Source: Lachnoanaerobaculum sp. ICM7
Lineage (GTDB): Bacteria > Bacillota > Clostridia > Lachnospirales > Lachnospiraceae
Length of the DNA: 64,000 nucleotides
NCBI RefSeq assembly: GCF_000287675.1
Contig: NZ_ALJL01000005.1
Location: 1 to 64,000 of the forward strand
Direction of reading: 5' to 3'
In this document: positions 45,520 to 53,009 of the stretch, piece after piece
Layout of the letters: each line of letters starts with the position of its first letter
Numbering within the stretch: the stretch's first letter is position 1
Position numbers and translations under genes: made by a program
The notes under the pieces: generated by a model
Told to the model about the DNA's origin: nothing
Databases searched by the model: none
What the model saw: only the letters and a program-made list of their open reading frames with translations

Positions 45520-46152
45520 TTATTTGTCAATTGTAAGTATTAGAGAATTATTAACATATTCTCCTAAAAATACATCACTGTATTTTTCTATACCTTGCTT
45601 TTTCAGCTCTTCAAGAAGCCAATCCTCGTCCTTACCTATTACCTCGAGTGTATCAGATTGTACCTGACCGTCTGTAATAACAGGGAACTTAGGGTTTTCC
45701 TCACCTGACTGAATTAAAATCAATTGTCCGTTTTGCTCAAGTACGGCCCTCTTTACATCCTTTGTTGAATAAATTCCGTTTGTACGCAATTTAAAAGAAA
45801 CATCATGAGCGGATAAGCCTGCCTTTTTACAATTTTCAACAATTATTTTTCCGCCATCTATTATTGTTAAGGCCTTACCGTCTATTAACTGTTTAGCCTT
45901 TACATTATGTGTCTTTATCCATTTTAAGCCCAGCACCAGAATGCACCATATACATAATATTGCAATAAAATCAAGTATACGTACACTGCTGTTATATATA
46001 ACACCACCGATAATGCCACCAAGCACATAATTTACAATCTGGTCACTTGCTGATGAAGGTGCCAAGTTACCCTTACCTGATATGTTTATTATTATTACCA
46101 ATGCAAAAAAGCCTATTAAAAGCTTTACAGCTACCAACAAAAACGGATTCAT
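45520..46152 (-). CDS. DUF421/YetF-family membrane protein
   Basis: 210 residues: three N-terminal membrane helices (AVKLLIGFFALVIIINISG, NYVLGGIIGGVIYNSSVRIL, DFIAILCIWCILVLGLKWI) and a cytoplasmic domain with the family pattern LIDGKALTIIDGGKIIVENC and LRTNGIYSTKDVKRAVLEQN. The function of YetF proteins is poorly known; related Bacillus proteins are linked to spore germination or stability. AGGAGG precedes the ATG. Confidence 0.9.
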   Translation of the reverse strand: MNPFLLVAVKLLIGFFALVIIINISGKGNLAPSSASDQIVNYVLGGIIGGVIYNSSVRILDFIAILCIWCILVLGLKWIKTHNVKAKQLIDGKALTIIDGGKIIVENCKKAGLSAHDVSFKLRTNGIYSTKDVKRAVLEQNGQLILIQSGEENPKFPVITDGQVQSDTLEVIGKDEDWLLEELKKQGIEKYSDVFLGEYVNNSLILTIDK

Positions 46153-46260
46153 AAAAACCTCCTGTTTGAAAATAAATCATAAAGCTGTATTATATTATAT
46201 ACATTTTATAAAATCAATTCAAAAGTCTAAACAATATACTCTTTAAATGATTAGTAAATT

Positions 46261-47532
46261 TTATTCTGTATTCGTTACCATATTAAAATATACATTAAAA
46301 TAAATAATATCATTCTTATATGTGACATGTATTTTACCCTTGTGCCTGTTTATAATATTTCTTGCAATGGAGAGTCCTACCCCATAACCCGAAATACTGC
46401 TGTTATGTGACTGATCTTCTCTGTAAAATCTTTCAAAAAACTTCGAATAATCTATATTTTTTCCTTCTTTATAGGTATTATATATAACAAGTTTCACCTT
46501 TTTAAATGTAATACCATGCTGTGACAACCTAACGCCTATAGTGCCACCTTCATCACAGTACTTATTTGCATTATCTATAAGTATATTTATAAGTTCATAC
46601 AATGCACCTTCATCTCCGGATATAAATATATCTTTTTGTATATCCGATTCAAAGTTTTTTCCTCCCTTTATTGCAATAGATTTAAAAGACTTTGAAGACT
46701 TTTCAACAATATTTGAAAAATCTATATTTACAGCGGTCACATTTGCCTGCTCCTCAAATCTTGCAAGTACTACAAGTCTGTTGATAAGTTCAGTCAGACG
46801 CTGTATCTGTTCTTTACTGCTTTGCGTCCATTCATTTTCACCGTATAGCATTTCACAAAGCTCATTATTTGCCGATATAATAGCTATGGGTGTTTTCAGC
46901 TCGTGACTTGCATTTGTAATAAAAGCCCTTTGATTTCTATAGTTTTCCATAAAAGGCATCATTACCTTACCCGAGAATATAACAAATATTATTATAAAGA
47001 AGACAAGATTTGAAAAGAAAATAAAAACCGATGTCTCTATCAAATCCGCTCTGTCTTCCGAATACCTTGTAGTATCCAAAACCACTATAAGCTTGCTGTT
47101 ATCTTTTTCATTAATATTAAATTTATATGCAAACTTTTGTCCTTCTGTAGTAGTAAAACTTCCATACGTTTTGCCTCCGGAAAGAATTTTCTTTACATAA
47201 AAGACAACATCGGTATCGGATAAATTTGCAATATGCTCGGTATTCATGGTAATTACCTTGTTACTGCTGTCAACCTGTGCACTGAAGTATCTGTATTGAA
47301 TTATAATATCCGAATTAGTCTTTCTGCCGAGAATTTTCTCTACAATATCTTCATCCGGAAGGACTCCGCCGTTTTCAGATAATAAATCCAATATTTTATT
47401 TATTCTGTTTTCACTAACTGCATATTTTGAAGCGTTCAAAATGCATATTACTGAAATGAGCATTACTATGACCGCTACAGTTGCAGCTACAATAAATTGT
47501 ATACGAAGTCTTCTAAACAAATCACACCTCAA
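46261..47532 (-). CDS. Membrane sensor histidine kinase
   Basis: 423 residues: two membrane helices (about 12-32 and 165-190) around an extracytoplasmic domain of roughly 130 residues, then DHp with the phospho-accepting His in FITNASHELKTPIAIISANN, and a HATPase domain (N box LIDNANKYCDEGG, GYGVGLSIARNIINRHKGKI). No HAMP domain is obvious. It overlaps the response regulator gene by 11 bases. The stimulus is unknown. Confidence 0.92.
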   Translation of the reverse strand: MRCDLFRRLRIQFIVAATVAVIVMLISVICILNASKYAVSENRINKILDLLSENGGVLPDEDIVEKILGRKTNSDIIIQYRYFSAQVDSSNKVITMNTEHIANLSDTDVVFYVKKILSGGKTYGSFTTTEGQKFAYKFNINEKDNSKLIVVLDTTRYSEDRADLIETSVFIFFSNLVFFIIIFVIFSGKVMMPFMENYRNQRAFITNASHELKTPIAIISANNELCEMLYGENEWTQSSKEQIQRLTELINRLVVLARFEEQANVTAVNIDFSNIVEKSSKSFKSIAIKGGKNFESDIQKDIFISGDEGALYELINILIDNANKYCDEGGTIGVRLSQHGITFKKVKLVIYNTYKEGKNIDYSKFFERFYREDQSHNSSISGYGVGLSIARNIINRHKGKIHVTYKNDIIYFNVYFNMVTNTE

Positions 47533-48193
47533 CTAATTCAAACTCTCGATTTTCTTCTCCCATTATTTCAATATTGGCATTGATTGCTTTCAGCTTCTGC
47601 TTTAAATATGATATATAAATCCATACATAACCGGCATCGCATTCATCATCCTTTGACCATACATGATTGTATATATACTCGGTTGACAACTTTTTATTCT
47701 TATTTTTCATAAGGACTTCCATAAGTTTGGTTTCCTTACCGGCAAGAATGATAGAATTTTTTGCTGACAGTTCCTGCTCCGAGACATTTAACTTGACACT
47801 TCCGAATGTAAGTACATTTTCATTGAAACTTGTATCAATTCTTCTTTCCAAAGAACGAATCCTTGCAACAAGCTCCTTTAATAAAATAGGCTTTGTAAGA
47901 TATTCATCAGCGCCCATATCAAGTCCTGAAATCTTATCATCCACTTCACTCATTGCTGTAAGCATAATAACATAAGTGGTATTACCTGATGTTCTAAGCT
48001 CTTTTAGAACTTCCAACCCGGATTTTTTCGGCATCATTATATCAAATATCATCAGATTAAAAACTTCATTGTTTGCAAGTTCAAGTGCTCTTTCTCCGTC
48101 AAATGCCTGTACAACTTCATAACCTTGCATTTCCAGTGCGGTAGCATATGCTCTTGAAAGAGCTATTTCATCCTCAGCTAATAATATCTTCAT
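47522..48193 (-). CDS. OmpR-family response regulator
   Basis: 223 residues. Receiver domain with LLAEDEIALSRAYATA, the phosphorylated Asp in LMIFDIMMPKKSGLEVL, and DEYLTKPILLKELVARI; then a winged-helix output domain (LMEVLMKNKNKKLSTEYIYN and WIYISYLKQKLKAI). I prefer the ATG at 48193 (GAGGAGTC upstream) to one at 48211. Its start lies inside the end of the synthetase gene, and its end overlaps the kinase gene, so the three genes are tightly coupled. Confidence 0.93.
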   Translation of the reverse strand: MKILLAEDEIALSRAYATALEMQGYEVVQAFDGERALELANNEVFNLMIFDIMMPKKSGLEVLKELRTSGNTTYVIMLTAMSEVDDKISGLDMGADEYLTKPILLKELVARIRSLERRIDTSFNENVLTFGSVKLNVSEQELSAKNSIILAGKETKLMEVLMKNKNKKLSTEYIYNHVWSKDDECDAGYVWIYISYLKQKLKAINANIEIMGEENREFELVEV

Positions 48194-48806
48194 TAATGTC
48201 TGACTCCTCAATTAAATTTTTTATAGTTTGCATATTCAAATCACAGGATGCCAACTCATCGGCACATCTTTTTAGTTCCTTTGTAATTCTCTCATGGTTT
48301 CTTATATTTTTCTTATACTTCATTTGATGCTCAAGTGATGCCCATGAATCCATAGCTATAGTTCTTAGTTGAACTTCTATATAATACCTTCCGTTTTCAT
48401 TTCCATCACAATCCGGAAATGGTGTAATAATTTCAAGTATCATATGATAAGAGCGGTATCCGTTAGGCTTCACATTAAGAATATAGTCCTTTTCTTCGAC
48501 CACATTAATATTTGACATCTTTTTAAACATACCTGCCAAAGCGTATATATCATCCACAAATCCGCATACTATCCTTACACCTATGGCATCTTTCATTTCC
48601 TTTAAAGCATTATATGTTGTAGGTTCAAACTCTCTTCTGATACATTTTTCAATCATACTTTCATTTGTCTTTATCCTTGAAATAAAATGTTCAAAGAGTT
48701 TGTATCCGGTTTTATTCTTATACTCATCATTTAATTTATATACTTCTTTTGACAATGTTTCCAAAATCAATTCCAAGTATTTTTCATATTCACCATATAT
48801 ATTCAT
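48174..48806 (-). CDS. Small RelA/SpoT-like (p)ppGpp synthetase
   Basis: About 210 residues consisting of a RelA/SpoT nucleotidyltransferase domain only, with no HD hydrolase, TGS or ACT part. Motifs: AIGVRIVCGFVDDIYALAGM, YILNVKPNGYRSYHMILE and the YYIEVQLRTIAMDSWASLEH core, as in RelQ/YjbM-type small alarmone synthetases. The ATG at 48806 with AAAAGGATC is preferred to one at 48845. Its 3' end overlaps the response regulator start by 20 bases. Confidence 0.9.
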   Translation of the reverse strand: MNIYGEYEKYLELILETLSKEVYKLNDEYKNKTGYKLFEHFISRIKTNESMIEKCIRREFEPTTYNALKEMKDAIGVRIVCGFVDDIYALAGMFKKMSNINVVEEKDYILNVKPNGYRSYHMILEIITPFPDCDGNENGRYYIEVQLRTIAMDSWASLEHQMKYKKNIRNHERITKELKRCADELASCDLNMQTIKNLIEESDINEDIIS

Positions 48807-48864
48807 CACGTAAGATCCTTTTATCTTTTGTATATAGTTTAGCATAAATAAGTGTATAAAGAAT

Positions 48865-48897
48865 GAAAAAAGGCTAAACTTTTTTCATGTTTAGCCT
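48865..48897 (-). terminator. Terminator after mgtE
   Basis: Minus strand AGGCTAAAC and GTTTAGCCT arms (9 bases, perfect) followed by TTTTTTC, 16 bases past the mgtE stop. Confidence 0.85.
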
Positions 48898-48913
48898 AAG
48901 AAAATATTCATAT

Positions 48914-50263
48914 TTAATTGATATGTAAAAGCTCTACAGCAATCTGGAAATAAATCACTAAAGAAACCGCATCTACTATTGTTGTAATAAGCGGAGCCGC
49001 CATAATAGCAGGGTCAAGCTTAAGTCTCTTTGCAATTATAGGAAGTATACCACCGATTACCTTTGCTACAAATACTGTGGCAAACAATGCCAAAACTACT
49101 GTAAGTGCTACAAGTGGCTGTCCCGGATACTGAATAACCAATCTTATAAAGTTTACAAGACCAAGTATTAAACCAACAATAACGGATACCCTCGCCTCTT
49201 TCCAAATAACTTTAAATATATCTGAACTTGCGACTTCACCTATAGTCATACCACGGATAATCATGGTAGATGACTGTGAACCTGCATTACCGCCTGTATC
49301 CGTAAGCATAGGTACAAATGAAACAAGCAAAGGCATTACCTGGAATGCATCCTCATACCTTGTAAGTATTCCACCTGTAAGCATCGAACTTATCATAAGT
49401 ACCAAAAGCCATGTAATTCTGTTCTTTGCAAGCTCCAATACGCTTGTTTTTAAGTAAGGCTTCTCAGACGGAAGCATAGCCGCCATCTTCTCAAAGTCCT
49501 CTGTAGCCTCTTCTTCCATAACATCGACGGCATCGTCAATTGTAACAATACCTACAAGTCTGTTTTCATGGTCAACAACCGGCAAAGATAACAAATCGTA
49601 TTTATTGAATAAATCCGCAATCTCTTCTTTATCGTCTGTAGTTACAGCTTTGATAACATTTGTATCCATTATATCTTCAATTTTGACTTCATAGTCATTC
49701 ATTAAAAGATCCTTAACCGTAACAACTCCTTCAAGCATTCGCTTGGCATCCATAACATAGCAGGTATATATGGTTTCCTTATCATAACCATGCTTTCTGA
49801 TATAGGCAAAGGCCTCCTGCACGGTCATATTCTTCTTTAAACCTATATACTCTGCAGTCATTATAGATCCTGCAGAATTTTCTGGATACTTAAGAAACTC
49901 ATTTATCTGTAATCTTGTACTTGGAGCGGCATTTTGTAAAACTCTCTTTACAATGGTTGCCGGGAGCTCCTCGAGCATGTCTACAGCGTCATCCACATAT
50001 AATTCTTCAATAATATATGCCAGCTCTTTATCTGTGATACTGTTTATTATATGTTCCTGAGTCTCTACCTCTAAACAAGCAAATACATCACTTGCAAGCT
50101 CCTTGGGGAGCATTCTGAAAATAATAATCTGCTTTTCGGAATCCAGCTCCTCTAAGAAGGATGCAATATCAAACTCATTCATCTCGCAGAGCTCATCTTT
50201 TAGTTGTCGGAACTGTTTTCTTGATACAAGATCAAATAATACTTCTTTTACATTCTCTTCCAT
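48914..50263 (-). CDS. mgtE: Magnesium transporter MgtE
   Basis: 449 residues in the MgtE order: N-domain (about 1-130, acidic helical repeats), a CBS pair (about 135-250, SAGSIMTAEYIGLKKNMTVQ and DLLSLPVVDHENRLVGIVTI), and a C-terminal pore domain of five helices with LLVSFVPMLTDTGGNAGSQS and the selectivity-related ALFATVFVAKVIGGILP, APLITTIVDAVSLVIYF. Gated by cytoplasmic Mg2+. Its mRNA ends at the terminator downstream. Confidence 0.95.
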   Translation of the reverse strand: MEENVKEVLFDLVSRKQFRQLKDELCEMNEFDIASFLEELDSEKQIIIFRMLPKELASDVFACLEVETQEHIINSITDKELAYIIEELYVDDAVDMLEELPATIVKRVLQNAAPSTRLQINEFLKYPENSAGSIMTAEYIGLKKNMTVQEAFAYIRKHGYDKETIYTCYVMDAKRMLEGVVTVKDLLMNDYEVKIEDIMDTNVIKAVTTDDKEEIADLFNKYDLLSLPVVDHENRLVGIVTIDDAVDVMEEEATEDFEKMAAMLPSEKPYLKTSVLELAKNRITWLLVLMISSMLTGGILTRYEDAFQVMPLLVSFVPMLTDTGGNAGSQSSTMIIRGMTIGEVASSDIFKVIWKEARVSVIVGLILGLVNFIRLVIQYPGQPLVALTVVLALFATVFVAKVIGGILPIIAKRLKLDPAIMAAPLITTIVDAVSLVIYFQIAVELLHIN

Positions 50264-50293
50264 AGTCCCACCTTTCTCTGCAAAAAATTATTT

Positions 50294-52396
50294 TTACTCA
50301 AGATCTGAAGGCTTCATAGATAGATCGATTCTTCCCTTGATAGGATCAACCTTAACTACCTTTACAGTAACCTCATCTCCTATTTTTACAACATCTTCAA
50401 CTTTCTCCACTCTCTTGTCTGAAAGCTTTGAAATATGAACCATACCGTCCTTACCCGGTGCAAGCTCTACAAAAGCGCCGAACTCGAGCATACGAACAAC
50501 CGTACCTCTCATAACCATTCCGGTTTCAATTTCTATTGTTATTCCTCTGATTATATCGATAGCTTTATCAATCATAGCCTGATCCGTACCTGCAACAGAA
50601 ACAAGTCCTTCTTCGCTTATGTCGATTTTTACTCCTGTATCCTCAATAATCTTATTAATGGTCTTACCTTGCTTGCCTACAACATCACCGATTTTAGAAG
50701 GATTAATCTGAATCTGTGAAATCTTAGGTGCATACGGGCTGAGTTCTTTTCTAGGCTCTGATATACATGGCTTCATACATGTATCCATGATGAAATCTCT
50801 TGCTTCATGACATCTTGCAATAGCGCCCTTTACAATGTCCTTTGTAAGACCATGAATCTTGATATCCATCTGAATGGCTGTAATACCCGCATCGGTTCCT
50901 GTTACCTTAAAGTCCATATCTCCGAAGAAATCCTCAAGTCCCTGAATGTCTGTAAGAAGAACATAGTCATCATCAGAATCACCTGTTACAAGTCCACATG
51001 AGATTCCTGCTACCATCTTCTTTACCGGAACTCCGGCAGCCATAAGTGCCATACATGAAGAACATGTAGATGCCATAGAAGTAGAACCGTTTGACTCAAA
51101 AGTCTCTGATACTGATCTTATAGCATATGGGAACTCTTCAGGAGAAGGAAGTACAGGAATAAGCGCACGCTCAGCCAATGCACCATGTCCAATCTCTCTT
51201 CTTCCCGGACCTCTTGAAGGTCTGGTCTCACCTACTGAGTATGAAGGGAAATTGTACTGATGGATATATCTCTTTGTAGTCTCTAAAAGATTAAGTCCGT
51301 CAATCTTTTGTGCCTCTGCTAAAGGTGCAAGTGTAACTATATTACAAATCTGAGTTTGTCCTCTTGTAAACATAGCTGAACCGTGTACTCTCGGAATAAT
51401 ATCCGTCTCAGCCGCAAGTGTACGAATCTGATTCATAGCTCTTCCGTCAGGTCTCTTTTGATCCTTTAGAATCATCTTTCTTACAGTCTTTTTCTGATAC
51501 TGATAAATAGCCTCACCAAGTAGCGGTAACCACTCTTCTTTGTCTGCAAATGCTTCTTCAAGTCTTTGTGTGATTGCCTTTATATTTTCTTCTCTAACCT
51601 GCTTTTCATCTGTGAAAACCGCTACTTCCATCTCCTGTGGAGGTACAATTTCCTTAATAGCCGAAGTAAGCTCCTCAGGAATAACAAATGCTGTGTAAGC
51701 ATGCTTTTCCTTACCTACTTCCGCTACAATCTTATCGATAAATGCAATAATCTCCTTATTTACAGAGTCAGCCTTGTATATAGCCTCAATCATCTTCTCA
51801 TCAGGTATCTCATTTGCACCCGCCTCAATCATTATTACCTTATCTCTTGTAGATGCTACTGTAAGCTTAAGATCCGATACGGCCATTTGCTCTTCATTAG
51901 GGTTTACAACAAAGAAACCGCCTACCATGCCAATCTGTGTAGTAGCACATGGTCCGTCAAAAGGTATATCTGAGATAGCTGTTGCTATTGCAGAACCAAG
52001 CATAGCTGTAAGTTCAGGTGAGCAATCGGGATCTACCGACATTACAAGATTGTTCAATGTAACATCATTTCTGTAATCCTTAGGGAAAAGCGGTCTCATA
52101 GGTCTGTCTATAACTCTTGATGTAAGTATAGCATTCTCACTTGCTTTTCCTTCCCTTTTATTAAATCCGCCCGGCATTTTACCTACCGCATACATCTTCT
52201 CCTCATATTCTACTGAAAGAGGGAAGAAATCAATACCGTCTCTTGGCTTATCTGATGCTGTTGCTGTAGATAAAACCGTTGTATCACCATAGTGCATAAA
52301 TGCGGCACCGTTAGCCTGTGCAGCGACTCTCCCGATATCAACTCTGAGAGTACGACCTGCGAGTTCCATTGAATAACTTTTAAATTCCTTACTCAT
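50294..52396 (-). CDS. pnp: Polyribonucleotide nucleotidyltransferase (PNPase)
   Basis: Phosphorolytic 3'-5' exonuclease. Two RNase PH-like cores (VSVDPDCSPELTAMLGSAIA in the first; FPSYSVGETRPSRGPGRREI, GHGALAERALIPVLP in the second), the KH domain (IGDVVGKQGKTINKIIEDTG) and a C-terminal S1 domain (EFGAFVELAPGKDGMVHISK). I prefer the ATG at 52396 (AAAGGAG upstream, 700 residues) over an in-frame ATG at 52447. Confidence 0.97.
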   Translation of the reverse strand: MSKEFKSYSMELAGRTLRVDIGRVAAQANGAAFMHYGDTTVLSTATASDKPRDGIDFFPLSVEYEEKMYAVGKMPGGFNKREGKASENAILTSRVIDRPMRPLFPKDYRNDVTLNNLVMSVDPDCSPELTAMLGSAIATAISDIPFDGPCATTQIGMVGGFFVVNPNEEQMAVSDLKLTVASTRDKVIMIEAGANEIPDEKMIEAIYKADSVNKEIIAFIDKIVAEVGKEKHAYTAFVIPEELTSAIKEIVPPQEMEVAVFTDEKQVREENIKAITQRLEEAFADKEEWLPLLGEAIYQYQKKTVRKMILKDQKRPDGRAMNQIRTLAAETDIIPRVHGSAMFTRGQTQICNIVTLAPLAEAQKIDGLNLLETTKRYIHQYNFPSYSVGETRPSRGPGRREIGHGALAERALIPVLPSPEEFPYAIRSVSETFESNGSTSMASTCSSCMALMAAGVPVKKMVAGISCGLVTGDSDDDYVLLTDIQGLEDFFGDMDFKVTGTDAGITAIQMDIKIHGLTKDIVKGAIARCHEARDFIMDTCMKPCISEPRKELSPYAPKISQIQINPSKIGDVVGKQGKTINKIIEDTGVKIDISEEGLVSVAGTDQAMIDKAIDIIRGITIEIETGMVMRGTVVRMLEFGAFVELAPGKDGMVHISKLSDKRVEKVEDVVKIGDEVTVKVVKVDPIKGRIDLSMKPSDLE

Positions 52397-52458
52397 TTCA
52401 TCTCCTTTTGGCTTGCCGATATTCGAGAAGAGCTCTTCTTGAAACATAAAAATATGAA

Positions 52459-52501
52459 CTAGTGATAAAAACTAAAACAATGCTTTAATGCTTATCACTA
52501 G
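52459..52501 (-). promoter_or_regulatory. Stem-loop in the pnp leader
   Basis: Perfect 10-base arms CTAGTGATAA and TTATCACTAG separated by 23 bases, 60-100 bases before the pnp start. In other bacteria PNPase autoregulates through a double-stranded leader cleaved by RNase III, so this could serve the same purpose; no T tract follows it. Confidence 0.45.
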
Positions 52502-52530
52502 CTTCGGCTACAAGCCATATGATTAATTAT

Positions 52531-52557
52531 AAAAAAGGTGGAGAAAAACTCTCCACC
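52531..52557 (-). terminator. Terminator after rpsO
   Basis: Minus strand GGTGGAG and CTCCACC arms, loop of 7, followed by TTTTTT, 11 bases past the rpsO stop. Confidence 0.85.
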
Positions 52558-52568
52558 AAAGACTTTTA

Positions 52569-52835
52569 TTATTTTCTAAGTCCAAGCTTCTCTATAAGTG
52601 CACGATAACCCTCAAGATCCTTATTCTTAAGATACTGTAAAAGATTTCTTCTCTTACCAACCATCTTTAAAAGACCTCTTCTTGAGTGATGATCTTTAGG
52701 ATTTGCCTTTAAATGCTCTGTTAACTCAGTGATTCTTGCTGTAAGAACTGCTATCTGAACCTCAGGTGAACCTGTATCGCCTGCTTTTCTTGCATACTCT
52801 TCCATGATAGCTGTCTTTTTCTCTTTTGTAATCAT
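52569..52835 (-). CDS. rpsO: 30S ribosomal protein S15
   Basis: 88 residues, complete: [40 protein letters not shown] and [15 protein letters not shown] are the S15 core that binds 16S rRNA helices 20-22. AAAGGAG precedes the ATG. Adjacent to pnp, as in many bacteria, though a terminator separates the two here. Confidence 0.98.
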   Translation of the reverse strand: MITKEKKTAIMEEYARKAGDTGSPEVQIAVLTARITELTEHLKANPKDHHSRRGLLKMVGKRRNLLQYLKNKDLEGYRALIEKLGLRK

Positions 52836-52883
52836 TTTTTCTTTCTCCTTTAAAAAATCTTACCGTATACATAAGGAAAGGTT

Positions 52884-52920
52884 GGAGTATCCAAATCTCA
52901 TGTATAGGCGTTACTACTCC
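52884..52920 (-). promoter_or_regulatory. 5' hairpin of the rpsO leader
   Basis: GGAGTA and TACTCC arms (6 bases) close a 25-base loop; the stem lies at or within a few bases of the predicted 5' end of the rpsO transcript. It could stabilise the mRNA or serve S15 feedback; neither is shown by the sequence alone. Confidence 0.4.
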
Positions 52921-52923
52921 AAA

Positions 52924-52952
52924 ATAATAACAAAATCATCAGGCGATGTCAA
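52924..52952 (-). promoter_or_regulatory. rpsO promoter
   Basis: Minus strand TTGACA (52952-52947), 17-base spacer, TATTAT (52929-52924), a near-consensus promoter fitting a ribosomal protein gene. Confidence 0.75.
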
Positions 52953-53006
52953 TGGCCAAATTCTATTTGCAGCTAAAAAATGGCCAAATTCTATTTGCAG
53001 CTAAAA
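52951..53006. repeat. Perfect tandem duplication of 28 bases
   Basis: Two copies (52951-52978 and 52979-53006), each containing TGGCCAAATTCTATTTGCAG. It lies just after the stop of the FMN-binding protein gene and touches the -35 box of the rpsO promoter. Confidence 0.9.
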
Positions 53007-53009
53007 AAT

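Noticed and set aside
52951-53006. CRISPR-like repeat
   Set aside because: Only two directly adjacent copies without spacers and no cas gene in the window.
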